From the NCBI RefSeq assembly GCF_002379365.1, contig NZ_JQIU01000007.1:223679-287678 (forward strand): a DNA stretch of 64,000 nucleotides, written 5' to 3'. The notes beneath the pieces are model-generated. The model saw only the letters and a program-made list of their open reading frames with translations, was not told the origin of the DNA and did not search any database. Within the stretch, counting starts at the first letter, position 1, and each line of letters opens with the position of its first letter. Source of the DNA: Brachyspira sp. G79. Its GTDB lineage: Bacteria > Spirochaetota > Brachyspiria > Brachyspirales > Brachyspiraceae. The position numbers and the translations under genes are program-made. This document shows positions 44,825 to 54,915 of this stretch, in pieces.

Positions 44825-45757
44825 ATGTCTGTATATGATAGTATTATAATAGGCGGAGGTCCTGCTGGGCTTTCTGCTATGCTGTATTTGGGCAGAGCTT
44901 TAACAAACTCTCTTCTGATAGAGAAAAAAGGAGCTGGCGGTCAGATGATGAGTACTGATACAGTTGAAAATTACCTAGGCTTTCCAGAAGAGATAAGCTC
45001 TTTTGAACTTGTTGCCAAAATGCAGCAGCATGCCGAGAAGTTTTCAAAAAATGAAATAGTTTATGATGAAGTTATAAAGATAGAAAATATAAAAGAAAAG
45101 GTAAAAAAGGTTATCACAGCTGACGGAAAAACTTATGAAACAAAAACTATAATACTTGCTATGGGAGGCTTTGCCAAAAAATTAGGAACTAAAGGAGAGG
45201 ATACTTTTTCAGCAAAAGGTGTTTCATACTGTGCTACATGTGATGGGGCTTTCTACAGAAATAAAACTGTTGCTGTAGTAGGAGGAGGAAACAGTGCTTT
45301 TGATGAGGCTTATTTCCTTACAAGATTTGTTAATAAAATATATTTAGTTCATAGAAGAAAAGAGTTTAGAGCTGAACCTATAAACGTAAAACATTTAACA
45401 GATACTGGAAAGGTAGAATATGTACTTGATTCTGTTATAGATGAAATTTGCGGAGACAGTAAAGTTACAAGCATAAAAATAAAAAATGTACTAGACGGAA
45501 ATATTCATGAACAAGCCGTAGACGGGGTATTTGTATTTGTAGGACAAGAACCTGCAACTCATTTCTTAAAAGATACTGGAATAGAATTGAAAGAAACTGG
45601 TCATATAGTTACAAATATGTCTACAATGGAAACTAATATTGAAGGCGTATTTGCATGCGGAGATTCTGTATTTAAACCTATACGTCAGGTTGCTAATGCT
45701 GTAGGAGAAGGTGCTGTTGCTGCTGTAAGTGCCACAAATTATATAAACAAAGCATAA
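44825..45757 (+). CDS. trxB: Thioredoxin reductase
   Basis: 310 residues, FAD/NADPH enzyme. IIIGGGPAGLSAMLYLGRA binds FAD, the redox pair is in SYCATCDGAF, GGGNSAFDEAYFLT and VHRRKEFRA bind NADPH, and FACGDSVFKPIRQVANAVG closes the FAD site. It reduces thioredoxin with NADPH. GGAG upstream. The HRRxxFRA motif supports NADPH over a ferredoxin-dependent type. Confidence 0.95.
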   Translation: MSVYDSIIIGGGPAGLSAMLYLGRALTNSLLIEKKGAGGQMMSTDTVENYLGFPEEISSFELVAKMQQHAEKFSKNEIVYDEVIKIENIKEKVKKVITADGKTYETKTIILAMGGFAKKLGTKGEDTFSAKGVSYCATCDGAFYRNKTVAVVGGGNSAFDEAYFLTRFVNKIYLVHRRKEFRAEPINVKHLTDTGKVEYVLDSVIDEICGDSKVTSIKIKNVLDGNIHEQAVDGVFVFVGQEPATHFLKDTGIELKETGHIVTNMSTMETNIEGVFACGDSVFKPIRQVANAVGEGAVAAVSATNYINKA

Positions 45758-45771
45758 TAAAAATAAATTAT

Positions 45772-45818
45772 AAAAAATAAATGAGCATAACTTAAAACAT
45801 TATGTTCATTTATTTTTT
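45772..45818. terminator. Bidirectional terminator between trxB and mcsB
   Basis: AAAAAATAAATGAGCATAA (45772-45790) and TTATGTTCATTTATTTTTT (45800-45818), one mismatch. It overlaps the last codons of mcsB. Confidence 0.75.
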
Positions 45819-46819
45819 AAAATATCTCTTATAACATTAGCTCTAATTTCATCTATATTTTTGTAATAGCTGCTTTTCTGATATAACTGCTTTAAATGTC
45901 CGCTTTTTCCAGCTGCTATAATATAATATAAAGTATCAAGCTCCAAATCCTCAAGTATCCCGTAATCAATACCTACTCTAAGCCATAAACTATACTTTAT
46001 AAGCTCTCTATATTTTAGAGTTCTTGCTGATAATAATATTGCTCTACTTCTGTATATTCTATCTTCAATTTCTATTCTATCCAATTTTTTTATTCTGCTT
46101 CTGATTCTTTTCTCTTTTTCTGATATTTCTTTAACTTTTTCGATAATACTGTCAAGTATAAACCTCTCAGTAACTCCTATCATAATATTATTTTTTATAT
46201 ACATAAGCCCATTTTTTATACTAGCTTCAAATCCCATTTTAGCACATTCATTAACAAAATAATCTATATTATCAGGAGTTTTCCAAATAAGACAAGGTAT
46301 AGCCAAACATACATTTACACTCATAGCAGTACCTATTACTTCAGGGGAGCTAGTTAAAAATCCGAACTTTTTATCATAGGCAAAATCTATTTTTTTGTCT
46401 AATTCATTTTCTATCTTGTATGCCCTATTAAAACAGTCCTCAAGTTCTAATCCCCTTGCTATAGTCTGTATTTCCAAATGTTCATTAGAGTTTATAAGTA
46501 AAGATGAAGATTCATTTATATCGGTATATAATGAAGCATTAACTAAATTTTTATTTTTTGATATTGTAAGATTTTCTATTAGTATGCGTATATTCAAATT
46601 AGGTTCATTAAAAAGTTTTATATATTCAAACTCATGATTTAAATCTTCTATATTTGTTCTTAAAATAGTTTCAGTTTTATCAAAATCATCTTTATCCATA
46701 TGATAAAAAAATCTGACATTATCCAAATTTCTATAAATTGAAACTTTTGAATATAATACTATATTATCATCATTTCCTTTCTGATATATCCAATTTGCTA
46801 TGCTGTTATTAACGGACAT
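45806..46819 (-). CDS. mcsB: McsB-like protein, probable pseudo-arginine-kinase
   Basis: 337 residues that align along their whole length with McsB, the protein-arginine kinase (N-terminal NWIYQKGNDDNIVLYSK, LDKKIDFAYDKKFGFLTSSP, EIEDRIYRSRAILLSAR, RVGIDYGILED). The active site is gone: SSRIRLARN reads YSKVSIYRN, NEEDHIRIQ reads NSNEHLEIQ, the LTSCP Cys is Ser, GTGLRAS reads GTAMSVN, and the RGxYGEGSE loop is deleted. The C-terminal phospho-arginine-binding region is better kept. It overlaps mcsA by 11 nt. It is more likely a scaffold or adaptor than a kinase. Confidence 0.85.
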   Translation of the reverse strand: MSVNNSIANWIYQKGNDDNIVLYSKVSIYRNLDNVRFFYHMDKDDFDKTETILRTNIEDLNHEFEYIKLFNEPNLNIRILIENLTISKNKNLVNASLYTDINESSSLLINSNEHLEIQTIARGLELEDCFNRAYKIENELDKKIDFAYDKKFGFLTSSPEVIGTAMSVNVCLAIPCLIWKTPDNIDYFVNECAKMGFEASIKNGLMYIKNNIMIGVTERFILDSIIEKVKEISEKEKRIRSRIKKLDRIEIEDRIYRSRAILLSARTLKYRELIKYSLWLRVGIDYGILEDLELDTLYYIIAAGKSGHLKQLYQKSSYYKNIDEIRANVIRDILKNK

Positions 46820-47357
46820 CTTTTTTTTCGCTCTTAGTTTTTTTAGATATTAAATCATGCTGCAGAGTTTCAAGTTTGTCTCTTATTAAGGCAGCCTCTT
46901 CAAAATTTTCTATTTTTATTAACAGTTCTATTTTTTCTTTATACTCTTCTATTTTTGATTCTATATCTCTGAAACTTAAATTTTTATTAGATATTTTCCC
47001 TATATGCTTATTCTCTCTATGCATCTTTTTAACTGCTTTAGATAAATCTGATTTTAAATATTCATAACATTTAGGACAGCATACTGCTCCTGTCTTTAAA
47101 AAGTCTTCCAAAGAATATCCGCAAACTTTGCATACTTTATTAGAATTAGAAACTTTCTTCTTTTTCTTTTTTGAAGGTAGAGATCTGTAATTAGGAAATA
47201 CTGTATCAATATTATCGAATTCCAACTCAAGACATTTCTCCATAATATTGCCGTTAATCTCGCATTCTTTACATATATTTATCTGATGACGCTCATTACC
47301 TATAATTTCCTGAATATATAATACAGCCTTCTCTTTACCACATATATCGCATTTCAA
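46809..47357 (-). CDS. mcsA: McsA-like zinc-finger protein (UVR domain)
   Basis: 182 residues. Four CxxC pairs (CDIC, CKEC, CKVC, CPKC) form two zinc sites, and the C-terminal UVR helix pair reads EEYKEKIELLIKIENFEEAA followed by LIRDKLE. In Firmicutes McsA activates McsB and belongs to the ctsR-mcsA-mcsB-clpC operon. Here ctsR and clpC are absent and the partner McsB lacks its catalytic motifs. A KKKKKK stretch lies between the zinc sites. Confidence 0.88.
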   Translation of the reverse strand: MKCDICGKEKAVLYIQEIIGNERHQINICKECEINGNIMEKCLELEFDNIDTVFPNYRSLPSKKKKKKVSNSNKVCKVCGYSLEDFLKTGAVCCPKCYEYLKSDLSKAVKKMHRENKHIGKISNKNLSFRDIESKIEEYKEKIELLIKIENFEEAALIRDKLETLQHDLISKKTKSEKKDVR

Positions 47358-47434
47358 AATATATAAACCCCTAAATAACTTAGTTACAAAATTTTATCAT
47401 TTAATAAGAAAAAAAGCAAATAATTTATATACTT

Positions 47435-48133
47435 TTACCTCAATTTAATAAAAATATTCAAGTCTTCCTTGTTGGTAATCTTTATATTATTAGATGAACA
47501 TAACACTATTTTTACATTTCCAAAATATTTGCTATATATTTCAGCATCATCTGTAGCTAAATTGGAATTTTTATCGTTAATATATTTTTCAATGGCTGTA
47601 ATATAATTATCAAATTTAAATCCTTGAGGAGTAGCTGCCCTATAAAGATATGTTCTGTCTATAGTCTCTATTATATTATTATTATCATCAGCTTTTTTTA
47701 TAGTATCAACCACTTTTGAAGCCAGTATTGCAGCATCATGCTCCAATACAGTCTCATATAAAGATTTTATTTCATTTCTGCTTACAAGAGGTCTAACCCC
47801 ATCATGAATAAATACATAATCAGTCTTTATATTATCTTTTATAAAAACAACAGCATTATATACAGAATATACCCTCTCACTTCCGCCTTCTATGTAATGC
47901 ATATTCTTTTTTGATTTTTCTTTTATGCTGTCTTCTTTTTCTATATATTTTTTTATATTTTTTATATCGTCTTTGGAGCTTACTAAGACAATATTATCAA
48001 AATTAAATTTAAGCATATTTATTAAAGTATGTACAAATATTGGCTTTTTATCTACTTTTATAAACTGCTTTTTTACTTTACCGCCGAAACGTTTAGAACT
48101 TCCAGCTATTAATACTACTAAAGTTGTATTCAT
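47435..48133 (-). CDS. ispD: 2-C-methyl-D-erythritol 4-phosphate cytidylyltransferase
   Basis: 232 residues. IAGSSKRFGGKVKKQF is the CTP-binding loop, HDGVRPLV, RAATPQGFKFDNY, ATDDAEIY and NIKITNKEDL are the remaining family motifs. It makes CDP-methylerythritol in the non-mevalonate isoprenoid pathway. The first-loop reading IAGSS for the usual AAG.G is slightly divergent. It lies 14 nt after a MATE gene in the same direction. Confidence 0.92.
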   Translation of the reverse strand: MNTTLVVLIAGSSKRFGGKVKKQFIKVDKKPIFVHTLINMLKFNFDNIVLVSSKDDIKNIKKYIEKEDSIKEKSKKNMHYIEGGSERVYSVYNAVVFIKDNIKTDYVFIHDGVRPLVSRNEIKSLYETVLEHDAAILASKVVDTIKKADDNNNIIETIDRTYLYRAATPQGFKFDNYITAIEKYINDKNSNLATDDAEIYSKYFGNVKIVLCSSNNIKITNKEDLNIFIKLR

Positions 48134-48147
48134 AAATATTATATCTC

Positions 48148-50004
48148 TTAATTATTTTCTGTATTGTCTTTTTTATTATTTTTATCTCTAAGCATTCTTC
48201 TCTCTTCTCTTCGTTTTTCTTTTTCTATATTTCTTTCATCTCTAAGTTTATGTCTTGCATCTCTTCTAGCCTGAACTTCCTGTTTCATCTTCAATTTTTT
48301 CTCTTCTTTCTCTCTTTTTCTATTTTCATTATACTCTTTTCTTTCTGCATTCATCTTTTCTCTTTTTTCTTTTATCTCTTCAAGCTGCATCTTCCATTCA
48401 GCTCTTTCAAGTCTTTTCATCTCTTCACGTTTTTTAGCCTTTTCCTCTCTTTCCTGCATTTTTTCTATTTTTTCTATTTCTTTTTCTCTAAAGAGTACAA
48501 GTTTCACTGGGTCTTTTATTTTGCTTAATTTATTTCTCATCTTCTGAATATAATCTTTTCTTTTACCAATATTTTTAGGAAAAAGTTTAGCCCCCAAAGC
48601 ATCTATAAAAAGTCTTGTTCTTAAAACAACACTATTTTGAGTTTTCAAATTAATAACAGATATCCAAGGAACTTTTGATATAATAATAAGTGCTATAACT
48701 CCAGACATAGTATTAGAAAATAAATTACCCCAGAATACTGACCAATAAGATAAATACTTTGTAGTTACAATGATAAATATAAATCTTAAAAACCATATTC
48801 TAAGTATACTAATTATAAGAGGAACCCTAGTCCTTCCAAGCCCTATTAAAGCACCCTGTACAACCATAGTAATACCGAAACCTAATACCCCTAATGCAAA
48901 TATGGGCAAAGCACCATTAGCAACATATAAATCTTCGGCCTCCCTAGTAAATAGTATAGTTATATGAGGAGTAAGAGGTATAACAATAGCTATAAGTATA
49001 ATAGCTGTAATAGCACTTAATACCATACCTGTATAGCATGACTTTTTAGCTTTATCAGCATATTTAGCTCCTATATTCATACTAACCATAGTTGTAACAG
49101 CAGAACCAAATGCCGCTGGAAGATTAAAACATACAGTAGTTATATTATTGGCTATACCCTGACCATTTAATATAGTAGCTCCGTATTTTTCTACTTCAGT
49201 ATTAATTAAAAAGAAGCCTAAATTGCTTAAAAAAGTAGTAAGCATTGAAGGAACACCTATTATCATAAGTTCTTTTAAAATGGATCTGTCAAATTTAAAA
49301 TCTTTTAAAGATAATTTATCATCGCTCTTTTTTATAAATAAATCATAATACATCCAAGCTGTAACTATAAGGTATGTAGAAAATGATGCTAATACGCTTC
49401 CTAGTATCTTTAAATGCATAAAATAAACATATATAAAATTAAATACTATTTTTAAAAGAAGAAGTATAACACTTCTTATAAAAGTAGCTTCTGGCTTACC
49501 ATTGGCATTTTTTATACCATTATATAAAGCAGCCAAAAATGTCATAGGCATAACAAAACTATATAATGATAAATACTGATATACATTTTCTTTAATGCCT
49601 GGCTGTAAATTCATAGAGACTAATATACTTACAATATAAAGTGTAGGCCCCATAGCAATACCAAATAAAACACCTGTAACTACTATTTGAGTTGATATCT
49701 TTTTAGCATTTGTAAAATCCCCAAGTCCATTATACTGCCCAACTATTGCCATAGCAGCAACCCCCAAACCTTGAGATAATGCTGTCATCATATTAATAAT
49801 AGGTTCAGCAAAGTTTACACTGCTTGCTATAATAGTACCTGTAACATTATTAAGAAAAAGTCCGTCCATTAATGGTATTAACGACTGAACTAAACTCATC
49901 ATAAGTGTTGGTATAGAAAGCATTATTAATGTATTAGTAATAGAGCCATGAAGTATTAAATCACGCCTTGCTTCTGTTGACTGACTTTTAAAAAAATTGA
50001 CCAT
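48148..50004 (-). CDS. MATE-family transporter with long charged C-terminal helix
   Basis: 618 residues, about 150 more than a usual MATE. Residues 1-470 are a standard two-half MATE transporter (HGSITNTLIMLSIPTLMMSL; AIVGQYNGLGDFTNAKKIST). From about residue 490 the protein becomes almost wholly Lys, Arg and Glu (KIEKMQEREEKAKKREEM and similar), predicted to be a single long alpha helix or coiled coil reaching into the cytoplasm. I know no characterised MATE with such a tail; it may bind a partner, membrane surface or RNA. AAAGGAAA before the ATG. Confidence 0.88.
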   Translation of the reverse strand: MVNFFKSQSTEARRDLILHGSITNTLIMLSIPTLMMSLVQSLIPLMDGLFLNNVTGTIIASSVNFAEPIINMMTALSQGLGVAAMAIVGQYNGLGDFTNAKKISTQIVVTGVLFGIAMGPTLYIVSILVSMNLQPGIKENVYQYLSLYSFVMPMTFLAALYNGIKNANGKPEATFIRSVILLLLKIVFNFIYVYFMHLKILGSVLASFSTYLIVTAWMYYDLFIKKSDDKLSLKDFKFDRSILKELMIIGVPSMLTTFLSNLGFFLINTEVEKYGATILNGQGIANNITTVCFNLPAAFGSAVTTMVSMNIGAKYADKAKKSCYTGMVLSAITAIILIAIVIPLTPHITILFTREAEDLYVANGALPIFALGVLGFGITMVVQGALIGLGRTRVPLIISILRIWFLRFIFIIVTTKYLSYWSVFWGNLFSNTMSGVIALIIISKVPWISVINLKTQNSVVLRTRLFIDALGAKLFPKNIGKRKDYIQKMRNKLSKIKDPVKLVLFREKEIEKIEKMQEREEKAKKREEMKRLERAEWKMQLEEIKEKREKMNAERKEYNENRKREKEEKKLKMKQEVQARRDARHKLRDERNIEKEKRREERRMLRDKNNKKDNTENN

Positions 50005-50577
50005 AAATAATTTCCTTTTACTTATAAAAAAGCACTATAAATATTATATACTTAATAAAACAATAAATACATATAATACAAAAAATTATATTGATAAAAA
50101 ATTGATATAATATTTTACCCGCATATAAAGGCTATATTATACCAATAATAATAAAACTTTTAAAGATTATTTTGATAATATTTAAAAAATTATAATAATT
50201 TCATTCATAACTTAATATAAAAATACTGAATATATATTGTACTTGTTTCAAAACCTATTTTAATAATTATTTATAATGATTTAAAATATAATGTTTTTAA
50301 ATTATAGCGGTACTTTACCATTACGAAGCAGACATCGTGACTGCTCTGCATGCTTAGCAAAAAACCAATTCTTTTATGACGAATGCCTACTGCAACCAAA
50401 GAAAGTACCGTTAGGTTGGTATGATAAAAAGAACCATACACTTCGAAAGAACTGCATTTTTCTAGTTTAAATATATAATTTACACAACATATAAAACATT
50501 TATTTATAAATAATTAATATTATGTAATTAAAAATAATAAACTGGTAATTTTTTATCAAGTACTTTTGAAAAAACTC
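50005..50577. other. Intergenic region occupied by a MITE-like element
   Basis: 573 nt without a gene; mainly the repeat at 50241-50566. The first 230 nt are featureless AT-rich DNA with likely promoters of the MATE-ispD direction. Confidence 0.5.
50241..50566. repeat. MITE-like element, copy B (inverted relative to copy A)
   Basis: Begins ACTTGTTTCAAAAC like copy A at 42692. Its right end, read on the minus strand, matches the left flank of copy A (TTTCAAAA.TACTTGA, later ATGTTTTATATGTTGT). A GC-richer core lies at about 50310-50460 with GCAGTTCTTTC. Confidence 0.45.
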
Positions 50578-51168
50578 TTATATATCCAAATAAATTATCT
50601 TAGCACCACTTCCACCCAAATGAAGAGGAGCATCTGAATAATACTTTATATGATTTTTCCCGTCTGTTTGTAAATAATATTCCACCATATTTTTTAACAC
50701 AGGTATTTTATTTTCGCTTCCAAAACCTTTACCATGTATTATAAGAATAGGACTTATTTTATTTTTCTTACATTCATAAATAAAATGCTTAACTTCTATC
50801 AAGGCTCTATCGCTAGTAAGTCCATGCAAATCCAACCTGTCTTTAGGGGTGGCATTTTTTATATTAGGCTTAAATTTAGTATTAATCTTTCTATCATGAA
50901 TAGATTTTTTAGAATGATTAGTGCAATCGAGATTCTCAATTGCACTTAAAAACATTTCTTCATCTTCTTTTGTATAAGGCTTATTTTCTTTTGAAAAATT
51001 AATTTTTTCTAATTCTTTATTATTGTAAATTTCAATATTTTTTTTATTTATATTTTCTTTTTTTGTGTATTCAATATTTTTTTTATAATCAAAATCGTCA
51101 GGAAAATATCCATGTTTTAAATAAAATAAAAACAGTTTTCTATCTTCTTCTTCAGATTTTTTTGACAT
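50578..51168 (-). CDS. Smr-domain protein
   Basis: 196 residues. A Lys/Glu/Asn-rich N-terminal half is followed by a C-terminal Smr domain: RLDLHGLTSDRALIEVKHF, ILIIHGKGFGSE and APLHLGGSGAKIIYLDI. The LDxHG and HGxG motifs are those of Smr nucleases. Related proteins cut branched DNA or collided mRNA; here the target is unknown. It is encoded 26 nt after rho's neighbour position, upstream of nothing in this direction, so it may share the rho transcript. Confidence 0.85.
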   Translation of the reverse strand: MSKKSEEEDRKLFLFYLKHGYFPDDFDYKKNIEYTKKENINKKNIEIYNNKELEKINFSKENKPYTKEDEEMFLSAIENLDCTNHSKKSIHDRKINTKFKPNIKNATPKDRLDLHGLTSDRALIEVKHFIYECKKNKISPILIIHGKGFGSENKIPVLKNMVEYYLQTDGKNHIKYYSDAPLHLGGSGAKIIYLDI

Positions 51169-51193
51169 ATAATGAATCCTAAAATAATAATAT

Positions 51194-52690
51194 TTATGAA
51201 TTTAATAATTTCAAAAACTCAGCATTATCTTTAGTAGAATTCATTTTATCAATAACAGTTTCTATTAATTGATCCTCATCTATACCCTGAGACTGCATAT
51301 ATTTTCTTAAAGCCCACATCTTATTTTTTTCCTCTTCAGTAAGAAGTAAATCCTCTCTTCTAGTAGAAGAAGAATCAATATCAATAGCAGGGAAAAGTCT
51401 TCTATTTGCAAGTTTTCTATCCAAATGAAGCTCCATATTACCAGTACCTTTGAACTCTTCGTATATATAATCGTCCATTTTACTTCCAGTATCAACCAAA
51501 GCAGAAGCTATTATAGTAAGAGAGCCGCCTTCTTCTATATTTCTGGCAGCACCGAAGAATCTTTTTGGTTTATGAAGAGCATTAGAATCTACACCCCCTG
51601 TTAACACCTTACCACTTGCAGGAACAACCAAGTTATAAGCTCTTGAAAGTCTTGTAATAGAATCAAGTATTATAACAACATCATGTTTATTTTCTACTAA
51701 ACGTTTAGCTTTTTCTAATACCATTTCAGAAACCTGACAATGTTTATCTGGAGTTTCATCAAATGTAGATGCAATAACCTCAGCTTCTGGAACTTGTCTT
51801 TTCATATCGGTAACTTCTTCAGGACGCTCATCTATAAGAAGTATAAAAAGTTTAATATCTGGATAGTTTTTACATATAGCATTAGCAATCTCCTGAAGCA
51901 TCATAGTTTTACCAGCTTTTGGAGGAGCTACGATTAAACCTCTTTGACCTTTACCTATAGGGGAAACAAGATTAATAATACGTGTAGATATTTTATTAGG
52001 AGCAAACTCCAAGTCTATACGTTCATTAGGGAAAATAGGGGTTAATTTATCAAATTGAGGTCTTTTATAAAGATTATTAGGCTCTTCTCCATTAACTGTT
52101 AAAATTTTAAGCAAAGCAAAAAATTTTTCTCCAGCATTATCTTTAGGAGGTCTTACTTCACCAGTAATTATATCCCCCGTTCTAAGACCAAAAAGTCTAA
52201 TTTGAGCAGGTGAAATATATATATCATCAGGACCAACCAAATAATTACTATTTTGAGACCTTAAAAAACCAAAACCGTCTTGCAAAGTCTCTAAAGTACC
52301 CTCAGCAATAATTTTACCTTCCATAGCATGCTGTGCTCTCACTATAGCCTGCATAAGTTCTTGGCGTCTGATATTATTAGAAGTGTCTTTTTTTATACCA
52401 TAACCTTCAGCAAATTCCAAAAGTTCCTCAAAAGTTAAACAACTTAATTTACTAATATGAATATCCTCAACAGGTTTATTCAGTTTTTCACCATTTAGAT
52501 CATTATCATAATTTTCATTAATATTAACATCTTGTTCATCTTTTGAAACTATATCATTATTATTATTATCTTGCAAAGTCTCAATCTGTTTCACAACTTT
52601 TTTTCTGACAACTTTTTTAGGCTGAGAAACAGGAGTTTCAATTTCTTCATTTTCATTAGATACTTTTACACGTTTTTTTTGGAAAGGCAT
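51194..52690 (-). CDS. rho: Transcription termination factor Rho
   Basis: 498 residues with a strong GGAGG. After an Asn/Asp-rich N-terminal extension of about 75 residues comes the Rho helix-turn domain, the RNA-binding cold-shock-like domain ([20 protein letters not shown]) and the hexameric ATPase: [30 protein letters not shown] and [15 protein letters not shown]. It unwinds nascent RNA to stop transcription. A stem-loop lies in the 130-nt gap before it. Confidence 0.97.
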   Translation of the reverse strand: MPFQKKRVKVSNENEEIETPVSQPKKVVRKKVVKQIETLQDNNNNDIVSKDEQDVNINENYDNDLNGEKLNKPVEDIHISKLSCLTFEELLEFAEGYGIKKDTSNNIRRQELMQAIVRAQHAMEGKIIAEGTLETLQDGFGFLRSQNSNYLVGPDDIYISPAQIRLFGLRTGDIITGEVRPPKDNAGEKFFALLKILTVNGEEPNNLYKRPQFDKLTPIFPNERIDLEFAPNKISTRIINLVSPIGKGQRGLIVAPPKAGKTMMLQEIANAICKNYPDIKLFILLIDERPEEVTDMKRQVPEAEVIASTFDETPDKHCQVSEMVLEKAKRLVENKHDVVIILDSITRLSRAYNLVVPASGKVLTGGVDSNALHKPKRFFGAARNIEEGGSLTIIASALVDTGSKMDDYIYEEFKGTGNMELHLDRKLANRRLFPAIDIDSSSTRREDLLLTEEEKNKMWALRKYMQSQGIDEDQLIETVIDKMNSTKDNAEFLKLLNS

Positions 52691-52722
52691 AATAATTCCT
52701 CCATAAACAACATCTATGTAAA

Positions 52723-52746
52723 GTTATAGCGAACATTCGCTATAAC
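52723..52746 (-). terminator. Hairpin between rplQ and rho
   Basis: GTTATAGCGAA (52723-52733) and TTCGCTATAAC (52736-52746), a perfect 11-bp stem with a 2-nt loop, with only three T after it on the minus strand. It could end the ribosomal operon in part, or take part in rho leader control. Confidence 0.6.
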
Positions 52747-52825
52747 AAAACTATAGATATTATTTATATAAAATTTGCTTATATTAAGATTTATAAACCG
52801 ATTTGTCTATTTTTATTTAATTAAT

Positions 52826-53212
52826 TTATTTATTTTCAGTTTTAACAGAAGAGCTATCAGATTCACAAAGCATAACTACACACATATCTGCAGCATCACC
52901 GAATCTTTTATATGACAAAATTTTTCTTACATAACCGCCATTTTTATCAGCATATCTAGGAGCTATATCTTTAAAAAGTTTAGTAAGTATAGTCCTATCT
53001 TTAACATACTTAGCAGCCATTCTTCTATTGTGAACATTGTCAACTTTAGCTTTATATATAATTTTATCAGCTAATTGCTTTATAGCTCTGCCTTTTTCTT
53101 TAGTAGTTTCTATTTTTTCATATTTCAAAAGAGAAGTAAGCATGTTAGAAAGCATAGCTTTTTTATGTGCACTTGTTCTATTAAATTTTTTTACTGTAAC
53201 TCTATGTCTCAT
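52826..53212 (-). CDS. rplQ: Ribosomal protein L17
   Basis: 128 residues. MRHRVTVKKFNRTSAHKKAM and YADKNGGYVRKILSYKRFGDAA are the L17 signatures. It lines the peptide exit tunnel of the 50S subunit. Last gene of the alpha operon, after rpoA. Confidence 0.97.
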   Translation of the reverse strand: MRHRVTVKKFNRTSAHKKAMLSNMLTSLLKYEKIETTKEKGRAIKQLADKIIYKAKVDNVHNRRMAAKYVKDRTILTKLFKDIAPRYADKNGGYVRKILSYKRFGDAADMCVVMLCESDSSSVKTENK

Positions 53213-53245
53213 TTTACTATCCTTAAAAGTTTATTACCTTTTATA

Positions 53246-54220
53246 TTAACCTCTCATACCAAGATGAGCACCATACTCTGCAAGTTTTTCTTTAATTTCT
53301 TCAATAATCATTTCATTAGCACCCATAAGTCTTAACAAATCAGATTCAGTTTTTACAGCAACCTTATCCAAAGTTTTAAGATCAGAAGCCATCAAGAAAT
53401 TAGCAGTTCTAACAGAGAATTCCACTTCTTCAATATGTTTTCCCTTAAGAGAATCAAGAACAGAATCTTTAGGGGTTTCTTCTATTTTTTCATCATCGCC
53501 ATTAGCCTCTTCAGGATCCATAAAATGTTTTAAATTATCTCTTAAGATTTTAGCAGCTTGTGAAAGAGCTTTTTCTGGAGCTATATTACCTTTAGTTTCT
53601 ATTTCAAGAGTAAGTTTTCCGTAATCTATACGCTGTCCTACTCTTATAGGGTCAACATTATATTTAACACTTACAATAGGTGAATATATAGCATCTATAG
53701 CTATAGCATTAACATCTTCTACCAATTCAATATTCATTTCTGCAGGCACATAACTATATCCGCCTTCTATTTGAATATCCATTTCAAAGGTATAGCCTTC
53801 CGCAATAGTAGCAATATAGTAATCAGGGTTATGAACCTGAGCCTCATTATCATTAGCCACCAAATCGCCGGCAGTAATAGTGCAAGGACCTTCTTTTTTC
53901 ATATGAATAGTTTTTGTTTCCAAACGATCTGGAAGCGAAACTACAACATTTTTAAGATGCATAATCATCACTATAGTGTCTTCTTTCATGCCGGGTACAT
54001 TTTCAAATTCGTTGCTGACACCATCTATTTTAATAGCAGTGATAGCATAACCAGGTATAGAAGATAATAATACTCTTCTTAAAGCATTACCAACAGTAAC
54101 CGCATATCCTCTTTCAAAAGGCTGAGCAATAAATTTGCCGTAAGTAGGAGTCAAGTCTTTCTTCTCAAAAGTAACCCTATGAGGATGTTTAATAGATTCT
54201 AATATTTCTTTTAATGCCAT
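53246..54220 (-). CDS. rpoA: RNA polymerase alpha subunit
   Basis: 324 residues. N-terminal dimerisation domain (FERGYAVTVGNALRRVLLSS) and C-terminal helix-hairpin domain (RTANFLMASDLKTLDKVAVK) are both complete, joined by an acidic linker. It starts polymerase assembly and contacts promoters. Standard place between rpsD and rplQ. Confidence 0.98.
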   Translation of the reverse strand: MALKEILESIKHPHRVTFEKKDLTPTYGKFIAQPFERGYAVTVGNALRRVLLSSIPGYAITAIKIDGVSNEFENVPGMKEDTIVMIMHLKNVVVSLPDRLETKTIHMKKEGPCTITAGDLVANDNEAQVHNPDYYIATIAEGYTFEMDIQIEGGYSYVPAEMNIELVEDVNAIAIDAIYSPIVSVKYNVDPIRVGQRIDYGKLTLEIETKGNIAPEKALSQAAKILRDNLKHFMDPEEANGDDEKIEETPKDSVLDSLKGKHIEEVEFSVRTANFLMASDLKTLDKVAVKTESDLLRLMGANEMIIEEIKEKLAEYGAHLGMRG

Positions 54221-54250
54221 TCTTATAATACCCCTTATAAAAGAGTTCCA

Positions 54251-54877
54251 TTACTTAGAATAGTACTCAATGATGAGCTGTTCATTGATAGGATACTCTA
54301 TATGATCTCTTATAGGCAAAGTAACTATTTCTCCTGTTTTAGAAGAAAGATCCAAACTTAACCATGCTGGAACATATTCACTTTTTAAACCTTCTGCTAT
54401 AGTTTTAACTTCACCTACAGCATTGCCATTTTCAGTAAAAGAGATTTTATCTCCAACTTTTGTACTGTATGAAGGAATTGACATTTTTTTACCATTAACT
54501 GATATAAAACCATGAGCTACAAATTGTCTAGCCTGATTTCTACTTTTAGCAAAACCAAGTCTATAAACAACATTGTCCAAACGTAATTCTAATAATCTAA
54601 GTAAGTTTTCACCAGATACACCAGCTACACGTATAGCCTCATGATAATAATTTCTAAATTGTTTTTCTAAAACACCGTAAATACGTTTAACTTTTTGTTT
54701 TTCTCTCATCTGAATACCATATTCTGACAACTGTTTCATTTTACGGTTAACAGGACCTGGTACTTCTCTCTTTTTTGTTATAGCACATTTAGCAGTAAGA
54801 CATCTTTCGCCTTTCAACATAAGTTTCATTTTTTCACGGCGGCATAATCTACAACTAGCATCTCTATATCTTGCCAT
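54251..54877 (-). CDS. rpsD: Ribosomal protein S4
   Basis: 208 residues. The N-terminus has a CRLC pair and a second C-x4-C pair (CLTAKC), the zinc-binding C+ form of S4. An S4 RNA-binding domain follows (LELRLDNVVYRLGFAKSRNQ). It starts 30S assembly on 16S rRNA. Confidence 0.97.
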   Translation of the reverse strand: MARYRDASCRLCRREKMKLMLKGERCLTAKCAITKKREVPGPVNRKMKQLSEYGIQMREKQKVKRIYGVLEKQFRNYYHEAIRVAGVSGENLLRLLELRLDNVVYRLGFAKSRNQARQFVAHGFISVNGKKMSIPSYSTKVGDKISFTENGNAVGEVKTIAEGLKSEYVPAWLSLDLSSKTGEIVTLPIRDHIEYPINEQLIIEYYSK

Positions 54878-54915
54878 ATTATTTATCTCCTATTAATACA
54901 ACTTAAATACAAATA

